The notes under the pieces are model-generated. The model saw nothing but the letters and a program-made list of their open reading frames with translations. It had not been told where the DNA came from and did no database searches. From Nemertoderma westbladi (Eukaryota > Xenacoelomorpha > Nemertodermatida > Nemertodermatidae): a stretch of 64,000 nucleotides of DNA. The DNA lies in assembly GCA_032718475.1 (NCBI GenBank), contig JAUCBJ010007522.1:62001-126000 (forward strand), read 5' to 3'. This document shows, piece by piece, positions 33,352-45,360 of this stretch. Position 1 is the stretch's first letter, and every line of letters begins with the position of its first letter. The position numbers were made by a program, and so were the translations under genes.

Positions 33352-33753
33352 ATGTGTACAAAATTTAAAGTTATAATTTTCGTCTAATCGTTTTGCAATG
33401 CAGGATTTCTGGGGCGCAGAATAAATTGGAAAATAGTTTCTATAATAATTTCTATAAATGGCTGTTTTAGTAGGAAAAAAATGACAAAAAACAGGAAACC
33501 AGCAATTTTAAGTTTGACCACAAAACTTTTAATTTACTTATGCCAGAAGTAAGGAAGCCACGCAATGAGCGAAGTGAATGAAGTGGGGTAAATGAGCAAC
33601 AAGTATAATAACCACTTATTATAGAGCGTAATATATATCAAATGCAACGCAGGCAGGTAAACACAATAAATGACCAGTAAGCAGCTCACAGTTGGAGATC
33701 ACGACGGTACTGTAGTACAGTACAGTAATCACTGAGCCAACTCGCATACCTTG

Positions 33754-34255
33754 CAGCCCTTGCTGCTATATGGCAGCTGGTGCTAATCACTCCTGGACGG
33801 TTTATAAGGGTCCCGAATAAGATGGAATAAATAAAAACAGCACTGGACATCTCAAACTTGTACTTTTTGGTGATGGGTACGAAATTTGGTGCTAGCATCG
33901 AAATTTCTCATATTACGTCGAAAATACGAGTAGCAATGATCTGGCAATGCCTGCCTGGTTACAGACCAGTCAGGGCCTAAACCGGCTGGCGTTATACAAT
34001 GCTATTAATTCACATTATCAAGTTTCATGGGGCGCTGATTCTAATGGAATACATTTCTAATTTGCCAGATCATTGCTACTCGTATTTTCGACGTAATATG
34101 AGAAATTTCGATGCCAGCACCAAATTTCGTACCCATCACCAAAAAGTACAAGTTTGAGATGTCCAGTGCTGTTTTTATTTATTCCATCTTATTCGGGACC
34201 CTTATAAACCGTCCAGGAGTGATTAGCACCAGCTGCCATATAGCAGCAAGGGCTG
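33754..34255. mobile_element. foldback element 2 (MITE-like)
   Basis: Inverted arms of 194 bp (33754-33947 and 34062-34255) with nearly identical sequence, around a 114-bp centre. The outer ends read CAGCCCTTGCTGCTATATGGCAG. Mirror-image ORFs on the two strands come only from the arms and are not genes. Confidence 0.85.
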
Positions 34256-34718
34256 ACATAGAGCCGCACGGTCTGCGAAAGAGCAGAACGGGGTGCCATA
34301 GAGCAACACAGGCTGCCATGCACGCGCTGGCATAGTGCAGTAATGGCTGTCATAGTGCAGCAAGGGCTATCATAGAGCAGCCTGGGATGTCATAGAACAA
34401 CACGGACTGTCATAGAGCAACATGGGCTATCATAGAGCAGCAGTGGTTGCCATAGAGCAGCGCTGGCTGCCATAGAGCAGCCCGGGCTGTTATAGAGCAG
34501 CACAGGCAGCCATAGAGCAGCCCGGGTTGTCATAGAGCAGCATGGGCTGCTGTCATAGAGCAGCAGGGGTTGCCATAGAGCAGCGCTGCCTGCCATAGAG
34601 CAGCACGGTCTGTCATAGAGCAGCACAGGCTGCCATGAGCAGCCCGGGCTGTTATAGAGCAGCACAGACAGCCATAGAACAGCCCGGGCTGCCATAGAGC
34701 AGCATGTACTGTCATAGA
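34250..34718. repeat. 20-bp minisatellite growing from a foldback arm
   Basis: About 23 imperfect copies of a unit like GGGCTGYCATAGAGCAGCAY. It starts in the last bases of foldback element 2, whose arm end (CTGCCATATAGCAGCAAGGGCTG) is a recognisable version of the unit. Confidence 0.85.
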
Positions 34719-36102
34719 CATTTTTGTGTCTCTGGACCCTAAAATTGGGTGAAAATTACTTTTTGAGCTACTAAACATCGTCTGGACTGCTTAAGAATAT
34801 CCAAACAAAATATTTTTAAAATAATTGGCCACAAAATGGATCCACAATGGCAATAAGTACCTTTTTGCGCCAAGGGCTCTTTCTTCACCAATATTCGTTG
34901 AAATTTGTCGAAATTTGGAATATAAGTTCAGAAGTATTCTGAAAAAATTTTGCCTCAAACGCTCTGGAGGCCTTTTAGAACGAAAAGGCCCAAAAAATTG
35001 CTTTTTTTGGACCTTTTTCATATAAAACGGCTCCAGAGCAATTTTGTTCAGAATTTTTGTTCAACAAATTTGTTCAGAAAGGTATTCTTAACAAGTGTAC
35101 CAAATTTAAACTCATTTCAGTTAATATTGGCGGAGAAATAGCGTTTCTAATGAAAAAACATCATTCTGAGATATGGGTGTTTAAAGTTTAAGGAACAATT
35201 CAAACCTTCCCGCTATTTTAGATAATAGCATTTTTCTATGTTCAACAATAACTTTGTCATAATTGAATGAAATTCAACCAAATTTTTCATGCTTGCTAAA
35301 CATATAACAAGTAAAACAACTTTATAGCAATTTTATCCACATCTGTACCGTGAGAGCCTTTTTTTTATGAAAAGGGCCCCATACAATTGTAAAGCATAGT
35401 GCTGCTCGGAGACTTGTCAAAAATCAGACTAGCTCTTGCGTTTTGGGTAATAACTTGAGTTTGAACTTTTGGCACATGATAGAATAAAAAAAGTCAATTT
35501 TATCAATTTCCAAATTAGGGGGGTGCTACACACCCCCCTTAAAATCTATAAGTTAATGAAAGCTAACTCTAGACTATTTCATGTCTGTTTAGTTTGGCGT
35601 TTGCTAATGTTGTCATTGGAAACGATAGGGATGCTTTGAGCCCAGCTAATCGACTAATCTGTGGAATCTTTCGAGGTAATCTATCCCTCGCTACTACCTA
35701 CTCCTTTCATTGCTACCTGGCTGGTAGATATATTATTATCAGATCAAAACTGACTTCGAAATTTCTTGTTATAGCTGAACTAACCGTTCACGGTTACAAT
35801 CTATAAGTTTACTATTTGAGATATATCCCGCTTTTGAAACGTTTGAACCAAGCCTCGGTATATATAGTATTAAACCAATATAATGTTTGTGCAATAAATT
35901 ATATATTAATATTATTATTATTAACGTGTATGTGAAACAACAACTGCAAAGTACCTTTAACTAAAGAACACTCTAGCACAAAAATAATTAAATTAAGTCC
36001 ATTTAAATTTTAAGTCATAAAAAATCAATAATTTCAAATGTATTTTGTCATATAAATCACATACCGCATGAAAGAAAGAAATAAATAATGCTAGTTAGAT
36101 TG
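34719..36102. other. gene-free stretch with one short hairpin
   Basis: No gene seen. A perfect 9-bp hairpin AGGGGGGTG-CTACA-CACCCCCCT lies at 35517-35539. The remainder is AT-rich unique-looking sequence. Confidence 0.5.
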
Positions 36103-36950
36103 CTAGGTTCTAGGTATGCTCTTATGTGCCTGTGGAGTGTGGGGGTCACATAGTTTTAAGGGAACTCCTCCAGTAAAGGTTACTAGAGACTGGATAATAG
36201 AGCTGGATAGTCGGTGAAGTTCAACTCGATGTACCTTTTTCGTAAGCCTAACCTCAGGGGACAGTGGAGTAACACCGGGCCGGGGGGTACGAGACCAGCG
36301 GCCAGTTTCGACCCGGAATCTGTGACTTATTAACCGGATACGGGTAAACGCTATACGCTGGTAATCTGGTATGTATGGTCTTACATTGGTATAAATAGGA
36401 TGAACGGACAAGTCCTTGTTCAATATACATCTGTATGTGGCGAATTTTGTCGCTGATTCTGGTTTTTCCAAAACATGAGATTTCAGTCTTTCCATTGATA
36501 CGGTGGACACCGTAGCTTTTAGTAAGTAATTAAACCCTGGACTATTTGCACTTTTACAAAGGACAAAAGCCTGAGTGATTGGAGTGTTGGTGTCGCTCTT
36601 TTGTATTTTATTATAGAGTTTTTTTCTGGCAAGCATAAAACGGCCAGGAATTGGTAACAGGCCTAATTCAATCAGACAAATATCGTTTGGGGTTTGGTAA
36701 CGGACACAAGCTAATGATTTAACCATGCAACCATGCATATTAATAATATCTCTCAATAACTTTAAAATCGTTAGTGAGCCAACTTTCAGATGCATAAAGC
36801 AAGCTGGACAGAATAGCAGATTCTAGTACTTGCTTTTTGATGCGATATGGCATCGAGGAATTTACAGCACAGAAAATGCTGAATTTATTTACTGTTTCCT
36901 CTAGTTTCGGTTCTAGAATTTTAAATGTTAACGAGATTTTCCCTCCTCAG
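36103..36950 (-). pseudogene. 3' fragment of a non-LTR retrotransposon ORF2
   Basis: Minus strand. The 230-codon frame 36795-36103 matches the region that follows RT in many invertebrate LINEs: SLACVRYQTPNDICLIELG, TANSPG-like SANSPGFNY, a HPIYT motif, then AFTRIRLISHRFRVETGRWS. Upstream (to about 36950) a second frame has the RT-thumb pattern SSLLYASESW, so there is a frameshift near 36790. The usual closing Cys/His motif is not preserved. The copy is truncated by the 61-bp satellite. Confidence 0.65.
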
Positions 36951-36956
36951 TGAAAT

Positions 36957-39352
36957 AGCAACCCAGATAGTTATAACTAGTGCAGTGATTAATAAGTGTA
37001 CCATGAGATATGATAGGAAGCAACCCAGATGTTATAACTAGTGCAGTGATCAATAACTGTACCATGAGATATGATAGGAAGCAACCCAGATGTTATAACT
37101 AGTGCAGTGATTAATAACTGTACCATGAGATATGATAGGAAGCAACCCAGATGTTATAACTAGTGCAGTGATCAATAACTGTACCATGAGATATGATAGG
37201 AAGCAACCCAGATGTTATAACTAGTGCAGTGATTAATAACTGTACCATGAGATATGATAGGAAGCAACCCAGATGTTATAACTAGTGCAGTGATTAATAA
37301 CTGTACCATGAGATATGATAGGAAGCAACCCAGATGTTATAACTAGTGCAGTGATTAATATCTGTACCATGAGATATGATAGGAAGCAACCCAGATGTTA
37401 TAACTAGTGCAGTGATTAATAACTGTACCATGAGATATGATAGGAAGCAACCCAGATGTTATAACTAGTGCAGTGATTAATATCTGTACCATGAGATATG
37501 ATAGGAAGCAACCCAGATGTTATAACTAGTGCAGTGATTAATAACTGTACCATGAGATATGATAGGAAGCAACCCAGATGTTATAACTAGTGCAGTGATT
37601 AATAACTGTACCATGAGATATGATAGGAAGCAACCCAGATGTTATAACTAGTGCAGTGATTAATAACTGTACCATGAGATATGATAGGAAGCAACCCAGA
37701 TGTTATAACTAGTGCAGTGATTAATATCTGTACCATGAGATATGATAGGAAGCAACCCAGATGTTATAACTAGTGCAGTGATTAATAAGTGTACCATGAG
37801 ATATGATAGGAAGCAACCCAGATGTTATAACTAGTGCAGTGATTAATAAGTGTACCATGAGATATGATAGGAAGCAACCCAGATGTTATAACTAGTGCAG
37901 TGATTAATAAGTGTACCATGAGATATGATAGGAAGCAACCCAGATGTTATAACTAGTGCAGTGATTAATAAGTGTACCATGAGATATGATAGGAAGCAAC
38001 CCAGATGTTATAACTAGTGCAGTGATTAATAACTGTACCATGAGATATGATAGGAAGCAACCCAGATGTTATAACTAGTGCAGTGATTAATAACTGTACC
38101 ATGAGATATGATAGGAAGCAACCCAGATGTTATAACTAGTGCAGTGATTAATAACTGTACCATGAGATATGATAGGAAGCAACCCAGATGTTATAACTAG
38201 TGCAGTGATTAATAACTGTACCATGAGATATGATAGGAAGCAACCCAGATGTTATAACTAGTGCAGTGATTAATAACTGTACCATGAGATATGATAGGAA
38301 GCAACCCAGATGTTATAACTAGTGCAGTGATTAATAACTGTACCATGAGATATGATAGGAAGCAACCCAGATGTTATAACTAGTGCAGTGATTAATAACT
38401 GTACCAGTAGTATATATATTTGTACCATGAGATATGATAGGAAGCAACCCAGATAGTTATAACTAGTGCAGTGATTAATAACTGTACCAGTAGTATATAT
38501 ACTTGTACCATGAGATATGATAGGAAGCAACCCAGATGTTATAACTAGTGCAGTGATTAATAACTGTACCAGTAGTATATATACTTGTACCATGAGATAT
38601 GATAGGAAGCAACCCAGATGTTATAACTAGTGCAGTGATTAATAACTGTACCATGAGATATGATAGGAAGCAACCCAGATAGTTATAACTAGTGCAGTGA
38701 TTAATAACTGTACCATGAGATATGATAGGAAGCAACCCAGATAGTTATAACTAGTGCAGTGATTAATAACTGTACCAGTAGTATATATACTTGTACCATG
38801 AGATATGATAGGAAGCAACCCAGATGTTATAACTAGTGCAGTGATTAATAACTGTACCAGTAGTATATATACTTGTACCATGAGATATGATAGGAAGCAA
38901 CCCAGATGTTATAACTAGTGCAGTGATTAATAACTGTACCATGAGATATGATAGGAAGCAACCCAGATAGTTATAACTAGTGCAGTGATTAATAACTGTA
39001 CCAGTAGTATATATACTTGTACCATGAGATATGATAGGAAGCAACCCAGATAGTTATAACTAGTGCAGTGATTAATAACTGTACCAGTAGTATATATACT
39101 TGTACCATGAGATATGATAGGAAGCAACCCAGATAGTTATAACTAGTGCAGTGATTAATAACTGTACCAGTAGTATATATACTTGTACCATGAGATATGA
39201 TAGGAAGCAACCCAGATAGTTATAACTAGTGCAGTGATTAATAACTGTACCAGTAGTATATATACTTGTACCATGAGATATGATAGGAAGCAACCCAGAT
39301 AGTTATAACTAGTGCAGTGATTAATAAGTGTACCATGAGATATGATAGGAAC
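36957..39352. repeat. 61-bp satellite array with an 83-bp variant
   Basis: Head-to-tail copies of a 61-bp unit (AGCAACCCAGATGTTATAAC...TGTACCATGAGATATGATAGGA). To about 38400 the array is nearly pure 61-bp units, differing mainly at AACTG/AAGTG/ATCTG. From 38400 on, an 83-bp variant with an extra AGTAGTATATATACTTGTACC segment and GATAGTTATAAC alternates with 61-bp units. Open minus-strand frames here are by-products. Confidence 0.95.
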
Positions 39353-41440
39353 TTGTTTTCGTAAATAGAGAACCAATGGCTGACGACGTAGTGATAGTGT
39401 TATTGTTTTTATCATACATAATAAGTGAAATCTGAAGCTTAAATAGGAGATGTAAGGGGATAATACCAAGGGATTTGTATAGCGGGCTAGGGGAGGACCG
39501 AGAGGGACTAAAAGTAATACAACGTAGCAGTTTGTTAATTAATTTTTGTTTGTAGCGGTTTCAGAGTTGTAGTGTATGTACCACCCCACAAGACTATGTT
39601 GAGTGTAAATATGGGGGTATATAATATATATACATATAGGGTTAAATATATTTGACGTAGAATTCGGACTGGAAAATGTTCCGTAATTTTTAAAATATGC
39701 CTGAAATTTTCGATATTTTTTTGAGAATGTATTAATTTTTAACGATAGCATTCATCCGTGAGCTAGGGCACCTTATACAGAAGGTATCTGGCAACAAAAA
39801 ATCGATTGAACACCTCCGTCAACGTTTAGGGGTTTGTATCCAGGTCGGTAATGCTGCATGCGTCAAAGAGTCCTTTGCTGCACATTCCCAGTCTTTTAGA
39901 GAAATTTTATTTAAATAGTGTCAGAGGAATCTAGCGTAAAAGCTAACGGGTCTGGAAGTTATGATCAGGACAATGTTGAAGATCCACAATTAGAATTAAC
40001 TCTAAGTATATAATTAACCAATGGATAACAAATTCTAGAATATAATCTTCATATATACAAATTTAAAAATTAATTTTTAATTAAAATTTAATTTGTTAAT
40101 GTTAATGCATGTTAATAATTAATTTCAAAGCCGATATTTAGTAAGCCGATATATTTCAGCCTCTCTCACCTGCTCCCATCCGGATACCATTGAGATTCGT
40201 CTGTAGAAGATAATTACAGTCGATTGTTTTTCCTCGTTTTTTTTTCCAAAAAACAAACACCGCCACTTGATCCAGGTCACCACTATGTTACCCCATATTC
40301 AATTGTTTCTAGCCCAACAATTTTTTCGCGCCCAACCCTATTGTCCATGGAACCAGAGCAGAACAAGCATAATGTTTATGAAATAAAGGTAAATTAATAG
40401 CCGTTTCATTAGTGTTTCTATGTTATTGTGAAGTAATTATAATTTTAATGAACATTTATTATCACATAAAATAACTTGGCCTTTTCATTCATTCAGTTAA
40501 AGTCATGAGTCGAATCGTCTTGGCCAAATTGTGTGGGACGAAACGACCGCACCGAAACCTCATAGGTCTATACGTCTGTATACCAGCTCAGGTACTACCC
40601 CAGCGCTACGAAATGGAATTTGAGAGCCCTTCTGTAACCATGAATTTTTAGTGAAGTCCTGATATTCACCAGCTGGGCTATTACAACACTTTAATTTTTC
40701 TCAATCAACATATTATTTGTTTTAAGAAAATTCAGGTAGGCCTATATCTAATGGTACATTTAATGGACATTCATCAAATAGAGTTCAACAATTGACTTAA
40801 CTTTAATAACTTTTTTCCAATAAATAAGACAATAATAATAATTAAACACAAAAATGTAAAGTACCAAAAATAAATAAACAACCCACCAAAGATATATTTT
40901 TACGGCAGATATCGAAAAAATACACAATAGGCCTATCTATACATTACTATAGGCCTATCTATACATTACACACACAGGTTGAATCCAATATATTGCCATC
41001 ATTATTTTCAGTTATTATTTAATATAAATTATTTTATTATTTAATATAATTTATGCACAGAAGCTTATCCAAAACTGTTGAATTTAGAGAGATTTGTGGC
41101 ATGATATTATTTATTAATTCTATTTTACATTGACTGCTATATGCCTTTCGTAACTTACACAATACATTATCATTAAATTAATCTCACTTCATTTGACGCT
41201 GTGAATTTCTCACATAAGTTTTTACTTTTTAACTATTTTTTGTGGTGTGTTATATAAATATTAGCTGCACCATTTATTGAAACACTCTACGAAAAATAGC
41301 AGTTTAATTAAAATTTATGTTACAAAGTGATTGCCACATATCGGAGACACGAATGCGCCGTTATAAATATAAAGAAACAGTTAAATTGACTGACTAGCGG
41401 TACCGGAACCGGTACCGGTACCGGAATTAAATTTATTAGA
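39353..41440. other. gene-free stretch between satellites
   Basis: No gene or recognisable element seen. A 22-bp unit (AGGCCTATCTATACATTAC) is duplicated near 40929-40972, and a GGTACCGG-rich palindromic patch lies at 41399-41423. Confidence 0.5.
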
Positions 41441-41445
41441 AACCA

Positions 41446-42413
41446 TTGTATACCAATGTACACCATTGTATACCAATGTACACCATTGTATACCAATGTA
41501 CACCATTGTATACCAATGTACACAATTGTATACCAATGTACACAATTGTATACCAATGTACACCATTGTATACCAATGTACACCATTGCATACCAATGTA
41601 CACCATTGTATACCAATGTACACCATTGTATACCAATGTACACAATTGTATACCAATGTACACCATTGTACACCAATGTACTCCATTGTATACCAATGTA
41701 CACAATTGTATACCAATGTACACCATTGTATACCAATGTACCTCTTTGTATACCAATGTACACCATTGCATACCAATGTACACCATTGTATACCAATGTA
41801 CACCATTGTATACCAATGTATACCATTGTATACCAATGTACACAATTGTATACCAATGTACACCATTGTATACCAATGTACCTCTTTGTATACCAATGTA
41901 CATCATTGTATACCAATGTACACCATTGTACACCAATGTACACCATTGTACACCAATGTACTCCATTGTATACCAATGTACACAATTGTATACCAATGTA
42001 CACCATTGTATACCAATGTACCTCTTTGTATACCAATGTACACAATTGCATACCAATGTACACCATTGTATACCAATGTACACCATTGTATACCAATGTA
42101 CACCATTGTATACCAATGTACACAATTGTATACCAATGTACACCATTGTATACCAATGTACCTCTTTGTATACCAATGTACATCACTGTATACCAATGTA
42201 CACCCTTGTACACCAATGTGCACCATTGTATACCAATGTACACCATTGTATACCAATGTACACAATTGTATACCAATGTACACCATTGTATACCAATGTA
42301 CCTCTTTGTATACCAATGTACACCATTGCATACCAATGTACACCATTGTATACCAATGTACATCATTGTATACCAATGTACACCATTGTACACCAATGTA
42401 CACCATTGTATAC
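41446..42413. repeat. 20-bp minisatellite, open in all frames
   Basis: About 48 copies of a 20-bp unit (TATACCAATGTACACCATTG). Variant units (CACAATT, CCTCTTT, CATCATT, CACCATTGCA) recur in a non-random order. The unit contains no stop in any frame and 20 is not a multiple of 3, so ORFs of over 300 codons appear on both strands; these are not genes. The array ends exactly where the BEL-A LTR begins. Confidence 0.95.
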
Positions 42414-42538
42414 TGTTAATGCCACTAGTGAATGGCATTTACCTCGCAGGCTCGCCCCATATTGTTAATTTACTTCTGCCAGGGAATTATTATGTTATAC
42501 GGCAAGGGCCATGCAGAATAGCTCTGATAATAATAATA
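42414..42538 (+). repeat. BEL-A 5' LTR, first part
   Basis: Matches 63591-63715. It starts with TGTT and a near-terminal hairpin AATGCCA...TGGCATT. Interrupted after TGAT by the LINE. Confidence 0.9.
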
Positions 42539-42791
42539 ATAATAATAAAATAAATTTGTATAGCGCCAAATTTACAATATTTAAACAGTACGCTAAGGCG
42601 CTTAAGTCACTATCTAGAGATATTGGTACATAGCGATAAAGTACGATAAACGAATATAATAAACTCAATTAATGCACCAAATACAGACAAATTAGTGATA
42701 AAGTAAAATATTTTGGATATTAAAACGGACAAGTAAGCGATATGTAAAATATATGATAAATATATGTCATAAAAAATATGTAAAATATTTA

Positions 42792-43440
42792 GAGCATTAA
42801 AATAAAACCGGCAAATTTTGATAATGTTACACAATTGGGGCATTAAAAACAGGCAGATATGTGACACGACAACGATCAGCATAAGTTCAGTGATACAATT
42901 ACAAATACTTAAATTAATTACTACAAATTGACAATGCAGTTTGTAATTTTATTGCGTGGCGAAAAGTATCAAAATAAGACAAATTCGTGATCAACTATAA
43001 GCAAAATAATTAATTAAGGATTTAAAACGGACAATTAAGTGACAAACGAATAAGTAAAATATTTAGAGCATTAAAACCGGCAAATTTTGATAACGTTACA
43101 CAATTGGGGCATTAAAAAACAGGCAGATATGTGACACGACAACGATCAGCATAAGTTCAGTGATACAATTACAGATACTTAAATTAATTACTACAAATTG
43201 ACAATGCAGTTTGTAATTTTATTGCGTGGCGAAAAGTATCAAAATAAGACAAATTCGTGATCAACTAATATAAGCAAAATAATTAATTAAGGATTTAAAA
43301 CGGACAATTAAGTGACAAACGAATAAGTAAAATATTTAGAGCATTAAAACCGGCAAATTTTGATAACGCTACACAATTGGGGCATTAAAAAACAGGCAGA
43401 TATGTGACACGACAACGATCAATATAAAGTTCAGTAATAC
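42792..43440. repeat. 273-bp tandem repeat in the LINE 3' UTR
   Basis: GAGCATTAAAA...GGCAAATTTTGATAA... repeats at 42792, 43066 and 43339 (about 2.4 copies), with high similarity. Confidence 0.85.
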
Positions 43441-43651
43441 AATTACGAATACTTCAATAAATAAAACGGTTCAATCAACAGTTCAGTTCAAATTTTCAAT
43501 ATAAGTAAAATTAATTAGAGCTTAAAAGAAAAAAGTTTGTACGATATACAATGCAGTATACATACCAACATTATTAGAGCATTAAAAGACAGTTCAATGA
43601 AGCAAATTAGATAATATAATTAAATTAAATACTAGAGGTATTCGAAACTAA

Positions 43652-45019
43652 TTATGCGTATGCCATGGAGAAAAGGTATGTTTTGAGTCGTCGCTTGAAG
43701 GTCGGTGTATCGGAAATCGAACGGATATCTGTGGGGAGTTTATTCCAGAGTCTGGGGGCGGCTATGGGGAAGGCCCGACGGCCCAAAGTTTGGCAGTTAA
43801 AACGCGGTTCGACGAGCGAGAGTGAAGTGCACCTTCGGGTTGTGTGGTTTGCGTAGGTCACCGGGGTTAGCATTTCGCGGATGTACTGTGGTGCTCGTTG
43901 CGATCGGGACTTGTGAACGAGGAGAAGTAATTTGAATTCGATGCGTTTCCGAACTGGTAGCCAATGTAATTGCTTGAGACTCGGAGTGATGTGATCGTAT
44001 TTGTGAACCTTGGTTAGTAGACGTGCAGCCGAGTTTTGTACGCGTTGCAACTTTGCAAGTTGGTAGCCAGGTACACCGTAGAGAAGACCGTTACAGTAAT
44101 CGATACGGCTTGATATGAGCGAGTGTATGATGGTTTCTGCAGACTTCTGGTCGAGAAAGTTAGCGATGCGTCGAATATTGTGGAAGTGGAAGAAGGCTGC
44201 GCTACAAGTTTTTGTTATGAACTTGCTCATGGTTAGACCAGGATCGAGCCATGCACCAAGGTTCTTCACCGATTTTGCTGGATATATTTCAAAGTCCCCA
44301 ACACGAATAGACTTAGTAGTTAGTTTAGATAATTGTTGCGGGGTTCCTAATATTATAAACTCGGTTTTGTCATCGTTTATTTTTAGTTTATTTTCGATGA
44401 ACCATTCGCGCAAATCTGCGATGCAATTTTCTAGAGCTTTTAGTGCATCGGCTTCATCGGATTCGTTAGTTGGCTGAAATGCGTGGTAGGTTTGTTTATC
44501 ATCTGCATATCCATGTAAAGCAATCGGTAAGTGTCGCTCGATGATTTTAAATAGCCCTCTGCCAAAGTTCCCAAAGTAGTGACATGATGAGCAAGCTCCC
44601 TGGGGAAAACCATATTCTAGTAAGTGATCCTTAGAGTTCGAACCCAATGTTGTTACGTGTTGATGACGTCCTCGGAGAAACGATGAAAACCAACGGAGAC
44701 AGGTGCCACAAATTCCCAGGTCCGACTCGAATACGTTCAATAGCCGATCGTGGTCTACAGTGTCGAAGGCGGCACTTAGATCTAGTAGCACTAGAAATGT
44801 CACCTTCTTGTTGTCCATGTTGATAAGGATATCGGATTGAACTTTAATTAAGGCTGTTTCGGTACTGTGGAATCGTCGATATCCCGATTCAGTGCATGGT
44901 AAAGGATGGTGTTCATCAATGTATGGTAGGAATTGTGACATTACTGCTCGCTCTGCAATTTTTGATACAAATGGTAAACCACTTACAGGTCGAAAATTGG
45001 ATTTTATAATCGAGTTCAA
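43652..45019 (-). pseudogene. LINE reverse transcriptase, C-terminal part
   Basis: 455 open codons on the minus strand, open back to the truncation point. RT motifs visible: NFRPVSGLPFVSKIAE, LDLSAAFDTVDH (motif A), a disturbed PQG motif (the usual PQGS.LGP has lost its frame locally and recovers at FGNFG), HGYADDKQ (catalytic motif C) and FIILGTPQQ. It continues with LHWLPVRKRIEFKLLLLVHK and ends FKRRLKTYLF. This order is characteristic of the L2/CR1 group. There is no endonuclease domain because of the 5' truncation. The RT copies LINE RNA at a nicked target. Confidence 0.85.
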
Positions 45020-45062
45020 ATTAGTTTTCTTTAAAGTCGGCGTGACTGTTGCCGTTTTCCGT

Positions 45063-45360
45063 TTGATTGGCTAATACCCATTTGCATTCAGCTTACCAGC
45101 CCCAGCCTATATAGCATTATATCAGTTGGTCAGCCTAACTATTGAAGATTTATTAGTTAACAGCTCACTAGCTGTTAGTAGATTTGTGGGTCGGAATATT
45201 CACGTCAATTCGTGATATTGCCGATGTCAATTTGTGATATTGATTCGTATTATGTCGATTTATTGTTTGTCGATTAATTAATTTGTTATATCAGTTGAAT
45301 TATTGCGATTTATGTTATTATTATGTTATCGATAAAGATAAAGAGAATGGATTCAAGTCA
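45063..45360 (+). repeat. BEL-A 5' LTR, continuation
   Basis: Resumes at TGATTGGCTAATACCC and matches 63712-64000 to the window end. It differs by small indels in the CCTATATATAG region (a likely TATA box, near 45108) and by a few substitutions. The LTR goes on for an unknown distance because its partner is cut by the window edge. Confidence 0.85.

Larger units (their letters stand above)
42539..45062 (-). mobile_element. L2/CR1-like LINE, 5' truncated, inside the BEL-A LTR
   Basis: 2.5 kb on the minus strand, flanked by TGAT (42535-42538 and 45063-45066). The 3' end reads ...TTTGGCGCTATACAAATTTATTTT(ATT)n, the terminal form common in L2/CR1-group LINEs of aquatic animals. The 5' end is cut inside RT, typical of incomplete reverse transcription. 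Comparison with the uninterrupted 3' LTR at 63715 confirms the insertion point. Confidence 0.85.

Noticed and set aside
33686-34335. Two similar 70-74 codon ORFs facing each other
   Set aside because: Mirror images produced by the inverted arms of foldback element 2.
36957-39352. Resemblance to a CRISPR array
   Set aside because: The whole unit is repeated with no variable spacers, no cas genes, and a eukaryotic context.
38270-39469. Series of 66-107 codon minus-strand ORFs
   Set aside because: By-products of the 61/83-bp satellite.
41320-42553. Six long overlapping ORFs of 167-372 codons on both strands
   Set aside because: They come from a stop-free 20-bp tandem unit read in every frame; there is no domain content or codon signal.
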